A stretch of DNA of 64,000 bases from a bacterium (GTDB taxonomy: Bacteria; Chloroflexota; Anaerolineae; Caldilineales; Caldilineaceae). The notes under the pieces are model-generated. The model ran no database searches, was not told the DNA's origin, and saw nothing but the letters and a program-made list of their open reading frames with translations. Positions 52,327 to 61,211 of the stretch are shown one piece after another. Numbering within the stretch: the first letter of the stretch is position 1; each line of letters begins with the position of its first letter. The stretch covers positions 62,001 through 126,000 of the forward strand of contig WGMT01000003.1 in NCBI GenBank assembly GCA_016124945.1, given 5' to 3'. The position numbers and the translations under genes are program-made.

Positions 52327-53448
52327 TTACCTTTGCCACTGTCGCCCGCGTGGGCCGTGGTAGATCGACTGCGGGCGGATAATCCGCTTGGCCTCGCGTT
52401 GCTCGAAGCAGTGAGCGATCCAGCCACCAATCCGACCGATGGCAAAGGTGGGGGTGAAAAGCTCGGTTTCCATTCCCACAAGATGGAGCAGCAGGGCGGT
52501 GTAGAACTCGACATTGGTTTTCAGGTTGCGCCCGGGCTTGTACTCTTCGAGCAGACGCAGCGCCGTCTCTTCCACGGAGCGCGCCAGATCATAGACGGTG
52601 CGGTCGCCGCCCGCCTCGATCAGCCGCTCCGCTGCCGCCGAAAGGACATCCGCCCGCGGATCGCGCACTTTGTAGACGCGGTGGCCAAAGCCCATCAACC
52701 GCTCTCCTCGCTCAATCTTGGCGCGCAGCACTTCCTCTGCCCGCTCCACCCGCCCAATCTCAAAGACCGTCTCCAACGCCGGTCCTGGCGCGCCGCCGTG
52801 GAGTGGACCCTTCAACGCGCCGACCGCCCCGACAATGGCCGACGTGAGATCAGTGCCGCTGGCGATAATCACCCGCGCCGCAAAGGTGGAAATGTTAAAC
52901 CCATGATCGGAGACCGTGTTGAGATAGGTCTCCAGCCCGCGGACCTGCGCCTTGGTGGGCTGATTCCCGCTGAGCATGTAGAGGTAGTTGGCGGCGTGGC
53001 CCATCACGGGATCCGGGGCAATCGGTTCCTCGCCATGGAGCAAACGCCAGTAGGCCGCCACAATCACCGGGAAGCGCGCCGTCAGGGCAATGGCTTCTGC
53101 CCAAGGATCGTCCGATGGTGGCAACCAGAGGCTCAGCGTCCCCGCGGTGGTGCGCAACGCGTCCATCACCGGCGCTTTGGCCGCTGCCGTGGCGCGCAAA
53201 AGATCGAGGGTCACCGACGGCAGTGTGCGTTGTGCGGCCAACCGGCCACAAAAGTCAGCCAGTTCGGCGGCATCGGGCAAGCGATCATGCCACAGCAAAA
53301 AGAGCGTCTCCTCGGCGGTGGCATTACCGGCCAACTCTTCCAACGCAAAGCCGGCAATGATCAACTCCCCGGCCAACCCATCGACGCTGCTCAGCCGCGT
53401 ACTTGCCGCCACAATGTCTTCAAGGCCAGGATGAATGGTGGGGGTCAA
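52327..53448 (-). CDS. citrate synthase (citrate/2-methylcitrate synthase family)
   Basis: 373 residues, short type II-like citrate synthase that condenses acetyl-CoA (or propionyl-CoA) and oxaloacetate. Catalytic His residues are kept in GPLHGGAPG and MGFGHRVYKVRDPRA; the position of the catalytic Asp is Glu (TNVEFYTALLL), a substitution I believe is usual in this subgroup. The C-terminal Arg for substrate is in IIRPQSIYHG. The start is TTG with AAAGGA 7 nt before it. It has a near-consensus promoter at 53549-53577. Preference for acetyl- or propionyl-CoA is not readable. Confidence 0.92.
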   Translation of the reverse strand: MTPTIHPGLEDIVAASTRLSSVDGLAGELIIAGFALEELAGNATAEETLFLLWHDRLPDAAELADFCGRLAAQRTLPSVTLDLLRATAAAKAPVMDALRTTAGTLSLWLPPSDDPWAEAIALTARFPVIVAAYWRLLHGEEPIAPDPVMGHAANYLYMLSGNQPTKAQVRGLETYLNTVSDHGFNISTFAARVIIASGTDLTSAIVGAVGALKGPLHGGAPGPALETVFEIGRVERAEEVLRAKIERGERLMGFGHRVYKVRDPRADVLSAAAERLIEAGGDRTVYDLARSVEETALRLLEEYKPGRNLKTNVEFYTALLLHLVGMETELFTPTFAIGRIGGWIAHCFEQREAKRIIRPQSIYHGPRGRQWQR

Positions 53449-53467
53449 GGTGGTGTCCTTTCGTTAT

Positions 53468-53545
53468 TAGGAGTGATTGGTGATTGGGCGATTTCAACTG
53501 GCTTGTCGAGGCGATCCCAGTCCCTAATCCCCAGTCCCCATTCTT
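53468..53545. repeat. heptamer foldback in the citrate synthase leader
   Basis: Left array GTGATTG, GTGATTG, GGCGATT (53468-53488). Right array CAGTCCC, TAATCCC, CAGTCCC, CA (53518-53540). It falls between the predicted start of transcription (about 53542) and the TTG start of the citrate synthase, so it would be in the mRNA leader. Confidence 0.75.
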
Positions 53546-53548
53546 GCC

Positions 53549-53577
53549 ATTATCACCAACCCAATATATATTGTCAA
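53549..53577 (-). promoter_or_regulatory. citrate synthase promoter
   Basis: Minus strand -35 TTGACA (53577-53572), 17-bp spacer, -10 GATAAT (53554-53549). The -35 borders and overlaps by one base the dyad at 53577-53598. Confidence 0.85.
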
Positions 53578-53598
53578 TATTGATTCAAAAATCAATAT
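53577..53598. promoter_or_regulatory. dyad operator between divergent citrate synthase genes
   Basis: ATATTGATT (53577-53585), four bases, AATCAATAT (53590-53598): perfect 9-bp dyad. On the plus strand it lies within a possible MerR-type promoter TTGTCA (53571-53576)-N19-TATATC (53596-53601), although that would give a nearly leaderless mRNA. It also touches the -35 of the divergent citrate synthase. Confidence 0.7.
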
Positions 53599-53610
53599 AT
53601 CGGAGCGAGT

Positions 53611-54831
53611 ATGAGTCGACGATATTACACGGCGCAGGAAGCGGCGGAGGCATTGGGGATCAGCCGAGCGACGTTGTACGCCTATGTGAGCCGGGGATTG
53701 GTGCGATCAGAGGAGGCGGGTGGAGACAGTCGTGCCCGTCGCTACAACGCCGAGGACGTCGATCGGCTGCTGGCGCGTAAAGGACAGCGCGCCGATCCGA
53801 CGCTGGCGGCGCAGCAAGCGCTGGATTGGGGGACACCGATCCTCGAATCGGCGTTGACGTTGATTGCCGACGGTCGCTTTTACTACCGCGGCCACGACGC
53901 CACTGATCTGGCGCAAAATCGTTCTTTGGAAGAGGTGGCGGGGCTGTTTTGGGCCGATGATCTGGCTGCCGAACTCTTTGGTGAGCCGTTTGAATTGTCG
54001 GAGCGGTTGCAGGGGGTGCAGATGCGTGTGGCCGATCTGCGCGCAGTAGAGCGCATGCAGGGCACGTTGATCGTTGCCACCGGAGAGGACCCGGGCGCGT
54101 TTGATCTGCGTCCTCAGGCTGTTGTGCGCAGCGGCGTGCGGATTTTACGCCTGTTGGCCTGTGGCGCGACGTCAACGCCAGTGGACGGATCACCGATCGC
54201 CCTTTCGCTGCAACAGCGTTGGGCACCGGATCAACCAGCGGCGTGTAAGCTCTTTGACGCGGCAATGGTGTTGTGCGCCGATCACGAACTCAACGTGTCG
54301 GCGTTTACGGCGCGCAGTGTGGCCTCTGCTGGATCCAGCCCATACGCGGCCGTGATCGCAGGTCTCTCTGCCCTACAAGGGATCCGTCACGGCGGCTACA
54401 CCGAACGTGTGGAAGCACTGCTGCGCGAGGTGTCTTCGCCGGATCGCAGTGCACAGGTGTTGGCGGAGCGACTGCGACGCGGCGGCGGCGTCCCCGGTTT
54501 CGGGCTACGCCTCTACCCCAACGGCGATCCCCGTGCTCGTCTGCTGCTGGCGCTCATTGAAGATGCCTTGCCCAGCAACCCGGATCTGCATCTGGCCCAT
54601 GCCGTCGCCGCCGCCGCCCAGGAACTCACCGGCGAGGAACCAACGGTGGATTTTGCCCTGGCAACACTGAGCCGTGTCTTGGCGCTGCCTGATGGTGCTG
54701 CCCTCGCCCTCTTCGCGCTCGGGCGCGCTGTAGGCTGGCTGGGCCACGCCATCGAGCAGTACGCCGCAGCGCAGTTGATTCGTCCCCGTGCGCGGTACAC
54801 AGGGAGAATGCCAAGTTGGACAACTGATTGA
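53611..54831 (+). CDS. HTH (MerR-like)-citrate synthase fusion lacking a catalytic His; likely regulator
   Basis: 406 residues. Residues 1-60 form a MerR-type/HTH_17 DNA-binding domain (YYTAQEAAEALGISRATLYA and YVSRGLVRSEE). The rest is a citrate synthase fold: DHELNVSAFTARSVASAG, His260 in GIRHGGYTERV, Asp347 in PTVDFALATL, Arg in GDPRA and the C-terminal LIRPRARYTG. The second catalytic His in the usual GFGH motif is Leu299 (codon CTA, GFGLRLYPNGDPRA), so catalysis is doubtful while ligand binding may remain. It is divergent from a normal citrate synthase with a shared dyad between them. I infer a metabolite-sensing transcription factor; an enzyme with residual activity is the alternative. 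Confidence 0.88.
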   Translation: MSRRYYTAQEAAEALGISRATLYAYVSRGLVRSEEAGGDSRARRYNAEDVDRLLARKGQRADPTLAAQQALDWGTPILESALTLIADGRFYYRGHDATDLAQNRSLEEVAGLFWADDLAAELFGEPFELSERLQGVQMRVADLRAVERMQGTLIVATGEDPGAFDLRPQAVVRSGVRILRLLACGATSTPVDGSPIALSLQQRWAPDQPAACKLFDAAMVLCADHELNVSAFTARSVASAGSSPYAAVIAGLSALQGIRHGGYTERVEALLREVSSPDRSAQVLAERLRRGGGVPGFGLRLYPNGDPRARLLLALIEDALPSNPDLHLAHAVAAAAQELTGEEPTVDFALATLSRVLALPDGAALALFALGRAVGWLGHAIEQYAAAQLIRPRARYTGRMPSWTTD

Positions 54832-54886
54832 ACTACACCTATACCCAACAAGATCGTACGCGCAACACAATGTTGGTATGGTGGCA

Positions 54887-54907
54887 GACGACGGACAAGC
54901 GACGACA
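54887..54907. repeat. GACGACG-type heptamer trio
   Basis: GACGACG, GACAAGC and GACGACA in a row, 60 bp before the hemolysin III start. Same unit type as the array at 20198-20232. Confidence 0.65.
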
Positions 54908-54966
54908 GCAGAAACGACGCTGTGCATCACCTGCAAATTGCAAACTGGCATTACCGAGGAGACTTC

Positions 54967-55626
54967 ATGCATCGCACTATCAAGAAACCAATCTACAGCA
55001 CCGGCGAAGAGATCGCCAACAGCGTTACCCACGGGCTGGGGGTGGTGCTTTCAATTGCGGGGCTGGCCATTCTGACGGCGTTTGCATCACTGTATGGATC
55101 GGTATGGCATGTGGTGAGTTCCAGCATCTACGGGGCGACACAGATCCTGCTTTATGTGGCGTCGACGCTCTACCACAGCATTCCACTGCCGCGGGCGAAG
55201 GCAGTGTTGCGCGTCTTCGATCATTCGGCCATCTTCCTCCTCATCGCAGGAACGTACACCCCCTTTGCGTTGGTCAACTTGCGCGGCCCGTGGGGATGGA
55301 CGATCCTGGTGGTAGTGTGGAGCATGGCGATTGCGGGGATCGCACTGCAAGGGGTGTTAATCAAGCAGAAGGCGCTGATCACGGCGCTGCCCTACGTGGG
55401 CATGGGCTGGGTGATGGTGGTCGGCATCAAGCCATTGCTCGCCTCGGTGGCGCCGGGCGGATTAATCCTCTTGCTGGCGGGCGGCCTGGCCTACACCGGC
55501 GGCGTGTTCTTCTACGTGTGGAAGCGCCTACCCTACCACCACGCCATCTGGCATCTGTTCGTGCTGGCTGGGAGCGCCTGTCACTATTTCGCAGTGTTGT
55601 TTTATGTGATTCCGGTGGCAGTATGA
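54967..55626 (+). CDS. hemolysin III family membrane protein (PAQR/TrhA type)
   Basis: 219 residues, seven membrane segments, member of the bacterial PAQR-like HlyIII/TrhA family, which influences membrane fluidity and lipid homeostasis; the name hemolysin is historical. Conserved features: EEIANSVTHGLGVVLS, VASTLYHSI, FDHSAIFLLIAGTYTPF and the last-helix HHAIWHLFVLAGSACHYFAV, giving the His/Ser/Asp metal site of the superfamily. The ATG follows GAGGAG by 5-6 nt. Confidence 0.93.
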   Translation: MHRTIKKPIYSTGEEIANSVTHGLGVVLSIAGLAILTAFASLYGSVWHVVSSSIYGATQILLYVASTLYHSIPLPRAKAVLRVFDHSAIFLLIAGTYTPFALVNLRGPWGWTILVVVWSMAIAGIALQGVLIKQKALITALPYVGMGWVMVVGIKPLLASVAPGGLILLLAGGLAYTGGVFFYVWKRLPYHHAIWHLFVLAGSACHYFAVLFYVIPVAV

Positions 55627-55639
55627 TTTCGTTAGCCAG

Positions 55640-55758
55640 ACCTGCCAGGTAATTACGTCCGCCGAATGAATTCGGCGTCTAGCATGGAAAACCGGCTCAA
55701 GCCGGTTCTGAGAACACGATTTATCGTGTTTCCCATATCAGGCGGCGGTTTCAACCCC
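55640..55758. repeat. cluster of short perfect palindromes in a convergent gap
   Basis: Four palindromes in a row: ACCTGCCAGGT (55640-55650), GCCGAATGAATTCGGC (55661-55676), AACCGGCTCAAGCCGGTT (55690-55707) and AACACGATTTATCGTGTT (55713-55730), then GCGGTTTCAACCCCGG. It resembles REP/BIME-type extragenic elements and lies between the hemolysin III and lamin-tail gene stops. Confidence 0.85.
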
Positions 55759-55761
55759 GGG

Positions 55762-58700
55762 CTACTCTGTCCCCCGCTTCAACCGCACTAGATCCCCCTC
55801 ATACCGCACCAGGACCCGGTAACCGCCGTTCCAGGGCGCTGCCAACGCGAATTGACCGACAATCCCAGTGATACGCCAGCGGTCGCCGTCTACAACGAAA
55901 GGGCGACGCCAGGTCAGGCTGCTACGCACGTGGGCTTCCACCGGCGTTGCTTCGGGGTTGGCAGGATCAGCCAGGAAGAAGCTGCTGCCGCGGAAACCGG
56001 TGACGATCCCCTCGAAGGTAACCAACCGCCCCTCCAACTTTTCGCTGATGTCGGCAGCGTTGACGGGCAAAGGCAGCAGCGGTGCGCCGCTGTCCACGCG
56101 CCAAATCGATTCAGGCCGGGCCACACGGATCTCTCGTTCGCCGCGGAACGAGTCCATCACACCCTGCACGTCGATGCGGTCCCCTTCGGCGAGGGATGGG
56201 AAGTCGCCGCGGCTTAGGTAGACTTGCACACCGACGGCGGCGGTGGCTTCGTTGGGGGGATCGGCGGGATCGGCGACATAGATCGCCGCGTTGAAAAGCC
56301 CAGGCGGCGCCACGACAACACCTACAAAGCGCACGGATTCGCCCAGCCCAGCCAGCTTGGCCTGCGTCACCGAGCCGAAAGGACCGACGGCCTCGCCGCC
56401 CGGTGTCCCCGGCGCAGCGCTGCCCGCCACTTGCCAGGCAGGCGGCGTCGGCGTGGGCGGCACCACCAGGCTGTAGTCTCCGTTGCTCCAGCCGGGCGAC
56501 GATCCCCATAGATCCCAGCGCCCACCGTCGGGGACGCGGCTGAGTGTGCGATCCCCACCCGGCGAGGACGACCACTCCACGAAGTCAACTAATTGGCCGG
56601 CCGGATCAAAGAGCGCCACCCGTTCATTGCTGTTGTTTAGGCCGATGAAGCTCTCTCTGCCCCAAATCACCAGATACGCGCCAGCGGCGAGGAAGTGTTG
56701 GGGGCCTAGTGTGAAGAGACGGCGTTGGGCAGGTTCGCTGTCGGGCCGATCGGCCAGTTGCCAGCCGGCCAGTGAAATTGCATCGGGGCCGGCGTTCCAC
56801 AGTTCGATATATTCGTCGCCGGTGTCGGCCACGCCGTCGCGGTTGTGGTCGGAAAGCGGCACCGGCATCACCTCGTTGATCCAGACACGGGCGTTGCCGT
56901 TGCCCGTCACCCGCAGCGGCATGGTGACGGCAAAATCGCCGTCCACCTGGGTGGCGACGGCGTAGATCAGGCCGTTGGGCGCAACGGGGACGGTAACACG
57001 CCATTCGCCGTTCGCAGGCGGCAGGTCGAGTTGACGCAGCGGTTTGCCGTCTTGCCAGAGGGCTAGACCGGCCATCTCGCCGTCTCTATCTTGGTAGTTG
57101 ACGATGAACGAGATCTGCCCCGTCAACGGCACGACGCCGCCCATCCACACGCCACTTTCAGTGCGCAGCGTCAAAGAGACGTTGGGATCGCTGGTAAGCC
57201 AACTGCGCCGCGCCCGCATAGCGGCCAAAATGGCATCAACGCTGGCGCTGTCTACAGCCAACCCGGTGTAGCGCGGGGATGGATCGAGGTAGCCAGGAAG
57301 CGGTGGGAGCGTGTTGCCGGCCAGCAGTGGCATCTTCCCCGTAGACCAATGCCTGTGTGCATCTGCTGCGCCGTCGACATCATCCGCGTCGATGGCAAGG
57401 ACGTTGGGGTGATCCGGCGCGTCGCCGTCGATCCACTGTGCCGGCGCGCCGGTAGCGTTCAGGCCGTCGAGTAGGGCCAACCGATCCGTACCCGCCCCAA
57501 AATGGGAGCCGTAGATCACGGCTTCGTCGCCTGCGCCACCCTGCCAGCGCCAGGCGGGTAGCGTGAGGATCGGCACGGTGGCAACAGATTGGATCGAGCT
57601 TGGATCCACATCGGCAATGGCGGTGAAGTGCAGGCCCGCTGCAGCGGCGGCCCAGGCGACACGGTGCGGCGGCGCGAAACCGTCGGGCGAAAAGGTACTG
57701 GAAACGCCCATTGTCCCCACCACGCCGAGCAACCCATCAGGAAGGCTCAGCGGCGGCGGCGGTTGCGCTTGAGGCAGGTGGTGGACGCCAAACGGATCGG
57801 GGCGCGCCCACAGAAAACGTGAACGAGGATCACGGGTGGTGGGGAAATCAAAACCCGGCACACGCTGCAAACTTGCCCCTGTACGGGTTGTCAACGCCGT
57901 AGAGAGGCCCAGAACGACGGCATCGCCACTTCCGTAAGCCACTGCATCGGCCAGCCTCCCCTGGGGATCGAGCAAGACGACTTCGTCACCGCTGTCGTTG
58001 AGTGCAAAAGTACCCGAGGCCAAGTCACGCCGCCGCTCAAGGACAGGCGCAACAGCGTTTTCGGCTTCGAACTGAGCATCCGGGACGCGCCCATATTCAA
58101 GTTGGAAGGCCGCACCGTTGCGTGCAATCACAAAGGGCACGTTGGGCAAAAGCACATAGGGGGGCAGGGTGTAGAGCCCTTCGCCGTCGCCGGGGACTTC
58201 GGCATCGCCCACAAGCCAGCCGCTGAGATCCAGCGCGGTTTCACCGCTGTTGATCAACGCGATAAATTCGGTGTCGCCGCCGCGGAAGGCGACTTCTTCG
58301 ATCTGAAGCGGGGAAAAGGATTCGAGCAAAGGCCATGCCACAGCCGGTCGGGTGGCTGTGGGGCTTGGCGTAGTGGTGGCAGTTGGGGTCGGCGTGGGTG
58401 ATGGCGAAACAGCCGGTGTAGGTGTGGCGGTGGGTGTGGGTGTCTCTAGCGGAGGAAGTGTGTATGCTGCGCCGGGCGATCCTCGATCCCCGGCTGAACC
58501 CGGCCAGGGGACGATGGCGACCTGCCACTGCGCCACCCCATCGAAGGTTGTGCGTTCCAGGCTGGCACCCGCAACGATACGCAGAGGCGCACCCCCGCCC
58601 CAGACTACCCGATCCTGTTCCACGCCGCCAGGATCGAGGAGCCGGATCTCGTCGGCGTCGTTGGCCAGGTTGATGCCACGGTAAACGTAAGCAGGGGTTA

Positions 58701-60231
58701 CGCCACCATTTTGCGTGGGATCCCCATTACGCGCCAGGACGGCATAAGTGTCAGGCTCGATCCAAAGTGTGCTTTCAATGACATGATTGTCGCGCCCACC
58801 ATCGGTCAGTCTCCATCCAACCAGATCCACGCTGGTGGGTCCTGCATTGTAGATCTCGATCCACTCTCCGTCACTGTCGTTGACAGCCCTCGAATCGGCG
58901 AGGATCTCACTGAGGAAGAGGCGGTGCGGTGGTGGCGTGGTTTCCGGCGTAACTGTCTGCGCCGGATCGGTTGGGCCGACAGTGGGTTCAGCGGTCGGCT
59001 CACCACTAGGGACGGGTGTGGCGGTGGGCGGTATGCCGTCGGCTGCACTGCCGGGGTTGCCGAAATCGCCCGCCGAACCGGGCCAAGGAGCGGATGCTGT
59101 GATCCAGACGGCGTCCACAGTTAGTGAAGAACGATAGAGGCTGGCGCCGCGGCTGACACTCAGGTCGGTCCCTGCCCCCCAACGCACCTGATCGACCAAC
59201 GACTGATCGGACGCGTAGAGAAGTAGTTCGTCGTCGCCGTTGGCCAACGAAATGCCCGTGTAGACGTAGGCTAGGGTCACACCGCCGTTTTGGGTTGGGT
59301 CGCTGTTGCGTCCAATCACTACGTAGCCGCCTGGATCGACCCAGAGATCCACTTCGATGACGTGCTGATCGCGGCCGTCATCGCGGATTGCCCAGCCGCG
59401 CAGGTTGACAGGGGACGATCCCGGGTTGGCGATTTCGATCCACTCGCCGGCGTTGTCGTCAACGGCGGCGGGGTCGGCGAGGAACTCGCTAATGAGCAGC
59501 GTCCCTGCAGGCGTGGACGGTGTGTCCGTTGCAGTGGGTGTGGGTGTGTCTGGCGGTGGCGAGCCATCGGGTGGTGTGGGCGTGGAAGTGGGCGAAGTGC
59601 CGCCGGCGCAAGGATTAGATGGGTGGGCGCTGTTGCGTGGTTGCGGGGGCAACAGTTGGAAATCGGCCACGTTGTCGTCGTTGTCGGTGCAGCCGCCGTC
59701 GTTACGGTATGCTGCATTGGCCGCCGAAAGCGCCGGGACCGGTCCACTGCCTTCAAATGCGTTGGCGCGGCCGTAACCGACAAGGTCAAGCACGGCGCCG
59801 GTGCTCTCCACCAGCCGCACTTTGCCGTCACTGCCGCTGAGATTGGTGGAACCGGCCACATCAGGGGGTGGCAGCGGATTGCCGTTGCCGCCACTGCCGG
59901 CTGCACCCGCGATGAGCAGGTAGCTGTAGGGTTGGATCGTCTGCCCGTCCAGGGGCGTGCGGCGCCAGTTGTCACCGTCGGCAGCGGCGTATTCAACGGC
60001 CCAGCCGTTCAGATCCACAGGTGCATCGCCGGCGTTGAAGATTTCCACGAAGTCGGCCTGCCACAGCGCGCCCTGGTTGCCGCCTGCGCCGTAGATCTGG
60101 CTGATCCGCACGGCAGAGGCGTTGGTGGCGGCCAGCGCCATGCTGCCCCTTTGCAGCAGGTTGATCCCAATCGTCACACAAAACACAAACAATCCCAAAC
60201 ACGAAATGCGGAGAGAGAATGCGCGGGTCAT
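55762..60231 (-). CDS. giant secreted lamin-tail-domain protein with PHP-like and OB-fold domains
   Basis: 1489 residues with a signal peptide (LGLFVFCVTIGINLL, cleavage near ALAAT). In order: lamin-tail domain (LTD) 1 (about 40-210), LTD2 (250-390), LTD3 (430-590), LTD4 (650-800), a PHP-phosphoesterase-like region (about 820-1090), LTD5 (1130-1260) and two OB-fold-like domains (1290-1480). Thr/Pro-rich linkers separate them. LTDs show the YIELWNAGPDAISLAGWQLAD pattern. The PHP metal motifs HxH and DH are replaced (GTMGVSSTFSPDG, AIADVDPSS), so it is probably not catalytic. It likely binds extracellular DNA or matrix; function inferred. Confidence 0.85.
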   Translation of the reverse strand: MTRAFSLRISCLGLFVFCVTIGINLLQRGSMALAATNASAVRISQIYGAGGNQGALWQADFVEIFNAGDAPVDLNGWAVEYAAADGDNWRRTPLDGQTIQPYSYLLIAGAAGSGGNGNPLPPPDVAGSTNLSGSDGKVRLVESTGAVLDLVGYGRANAFEGSGPVPALSAANAAYRNDGGCTDNDDNVADFQLLPPQPRNSAHPSNPCAGGTSPTSTPTPPDGSPPPDTPTPTATDTPSTPAGTLLISEFLADPAAVDDNAGEWIEIANPGSSPVNLRGWAIRDDGRDQHVIEVDLWVDPGGYVVIGRNSDPTQNGGVTLAYVYTGISLANGDDELLLYASDQSLVDQVRWGAGTDLSVSRGASLYRSSLTVDAVWITASAPWPGSAGDFGNPGSAADGIPPTATPVPSGEPTAEPTVGPTDPAQTVTPETTPPPHRLFLSEILADSRAVNDSDGEWIEIYNAGPTSVDLVGWRLTDGGRDNHVIESTLWIEPDTYAVLARNGDPTQNGGVTPAYVYRGINLANDADEIRLLDPGGVEQDRVVWGGGAPLRIVAGASLERTTFDGVAQWQVAIVPWPGSAGDRGSPGAAYTLPPLETPTPTATPTPAVSPSPTPTPTATTTPSPTATRPAVAWPLLESFSPLQIEEVAFRGGDTEFIALINSGETALDLSGWLVGDAEVPGDGEGLYTLPPYVLLPNVPFVIARNGAAFQLEYGRVPDAQFEAENAVAPVLERRRDLASGTFALNDSGDEVVLLDPQGRLADAVAYGSGDAVVLGLSTALTTRTGASLQRVPGFDFPTTRDPRSRFLWARPDPFGVHHLPQAQPPPPLSLPDGLLGVVGTMGVSSTFSPDGFAPPHRVAWAAAAAGLHFTAIADVDPSSIQSVATVPILTLPAWRWQGGAGDEAVIYGSHFGAGTDRLALLDGLNATGAPAQWIDGDAPDHPNVLAIDADDVDGAADAHRHWSTGKMPLLAGNTLPPLPGYLDPSPRYTGLAVDSASVDAILAAMRARRSWLTSDPNVSLTLRTESGVWMGGVVPLTGQISFIVNYQDRDGEMAGLALWQDGKPLRQLDLPPANGEWRVTVPVAPNGLIYAVATQVDGDFAVTMPLRVTGNGNARVWINEVMPVPLSDHNRDGVADTGDEYIELWNAGPDAISLAGWQLADRPDSEPAQRRLFTLGPQHFLAAGAYLVIWGRESFIGLNNSNERVALFDPAGQLVDFVEWSSSPGGDRTLSRVPDGGRWDLWGSSPGWSNGDYSLVVPPTPTPPAWQVAGSAAPGTPGGEAVGPFGSVTQAKLAGLGESVRFVGVVVAPPGLFNAAIYVADPADPPNEATAAVGVQVYLSRGDFPSLAEGDRIDVQGVMDSFRGEREIRVARPESIWRVDSGAPLLPLPVNAADISEKLEGRLVTFEGIVTGFRGSSFFLADPANPEATPVEAHVRSSLTWRRPFVVDGDRWRITGIVGQFALAAPWNGGYRVLVRYEGDLVRLKRGTE

Positions 60232-60417
60232 AAGACGTTGCCTTTGTTAGCGCAGCCCCGGATGGTGCAGGATGGCTCACGCGAAAAACCGCAGGATGCT
60301 CTCTGCGTTCGCAACGGTTTTTGCTGAACTACATTGCCCTTGACGGCGGCGCGGCGGGTAATACGTGGTCGACGGTTCGGGGAAACCATGTCGATAAAGG
60401 ATACAACATGTAGTAAC

Positions 60418-60447
60418 AATGTAATCAAACTTCCTTCATCATGTCAA
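60418..60447 (-). promoter_or_regulatory. promoter of the lamin-tail protein gene
   Basis: Minus strand -35 TTGACA (60447-60442), 18-bp spacer, -10 TACATT (60423-60418). It would give a leader of about 180 nt. Confidence 0.6.
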
Positions 60448-60495
60448 GTAGTTGGCACATCATAAGGAGTGAAATGGGAGTCACTGCGTTTTTTT

Positions 60496-60525
60496 TTGAC
60501 GCCGTTGACGAGTGTTCGATATACT
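60496..60525 (+). promoter_or_regulatory. sodA promoter
   Basis: -35 TTGACG (60496-60501), 18-bp spacer, -10 TATACT (60520-60525). Same hexamers as the promoter of tRNA-Ala(CGC), suggesting a housekeeping sigma factor. The sodA ATG follows about 70 nt after the expected start, with AAAGGAG ahead of it. Confidence 0.85.
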
Positions 60526-60602
60526 TTTTGTAGCAGCAATTATCTATTCACTATCCCCCCATTTCCTGGGATTCAACAAACCTACAAAAGGAGAGTACTG
60601 TC

Positions 60603-61211
60603 ATGGCTTTTGAACTGGCCCCCCTGCCCTATGCCAACGATGCGCTGGAAAAGTCCATTGATGCACGCACAATGGAAATTCACCACGACAAGCACCACGC
60701 CGCCTACACCAACAACCTGAACAACGCCATCAAGGGCACTGATCTCGAAAGCAAATCCATCGAAGAGATCCTGCGCAACATGGATGCCGTGCCCGAAAAC
60801 ATCCGCACGGCGGTGCGCAACAACGGCGGTGGCTACGCCAACCACAACCTCTTCTGGTCGGTTATGGGACCGAACGGCGGCGGCGAACCCAGCGGCGCGC
60901 TGGCGGATGCCATCAACGCCAAGTTCGGCAGGTTCGATGCCTTCAAAGAGAAATTCTCTGCGGCGGGCGCCGGTCAATTTGGCAGTGGTTGGGCCTGGCT
61001 GGTTGTCACCAGCGGCGGCGACATTGATGTATATGGCACCCCCAACCAGGACAGCCCCTTCATGAAGGGCGACACCCCGATCCTGGGCCTGGATGTGTGG
61101 GAACACGCCTACTACCTGCGCTACCAGAACCGCCGCCCTGACTACATCAAGGAGTGGTGGAGCGTGGTGGACTGGAACAAGGTGGCCGAGAACTACAGCG
61201 CTGCTAAGTAG
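60603..61211 (+). CDS. sodA: superoxide dismutase, Mn-type features
   Basis: Cytoplasmic superoxide dismutase, 202 residues. Metal ligands: His in [11 protein letters not shown], His in GYANHNLFW, and Asp/His in [12 protein letters not shown]. Manganese-type markers are Gly in [11 protein letters not shown] and Gln in TPNQDSPF, the position that differs from Fe enzymes; metal use should still be tested. A clear TTGACG/TATACT promoter precedes it. The stop codon is at the edge of a perfect 78-bp palindrome. Confidence 0.96.
   Translation: MAFELAPLPYANDALEKSIDARTMEIHHDKHHAAYTNNLNNAIKGTDLESKSIEEILRNMDAVPENIRTAVRNNGGGYANHNLFWSVMGPNGGGEPSGALADAINAKFGRFDAFKEKFSAAGAGQFGSGWAWLVVTSGGDIDVYGTPNQDSPFMKGDTPILGLDVWEHAYYLRYQNRRPDYIKEWWSVVDWNKVAENYSAAK

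Larger units (their letters stand above)
60232..60602. other. 371-bp divergent intergenic region between the lamin-tail gene and sodA
   Basis: It holds two back-to-back promoters (60418-60447 minus, 60496-60525 plus). The lamin-tail gene then has a leader of about 180 nt with some structure, for example AAAAACCG (60284-60291)/CGGTTTTT (60315-60322). No known riboswitch class could be fitted. Confidence 0.7.

Noticed and set aside
53611..54831. Calling the HTH-citrate synthase fusion a normal citrate synthase
   Set aside because: The overall fold matches, but the GFGH His is replaced by Leu299 and a DNA-binding domain is fused, so a plain enzyme annotation would mislead.
60232..60417. Riboswitch (c-di-GMP type) in the lamin-tail gene leader
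   Set aside because: The leader is structured and G/C-rich, but the conserved core of the class could not be fitted, so no call is made.
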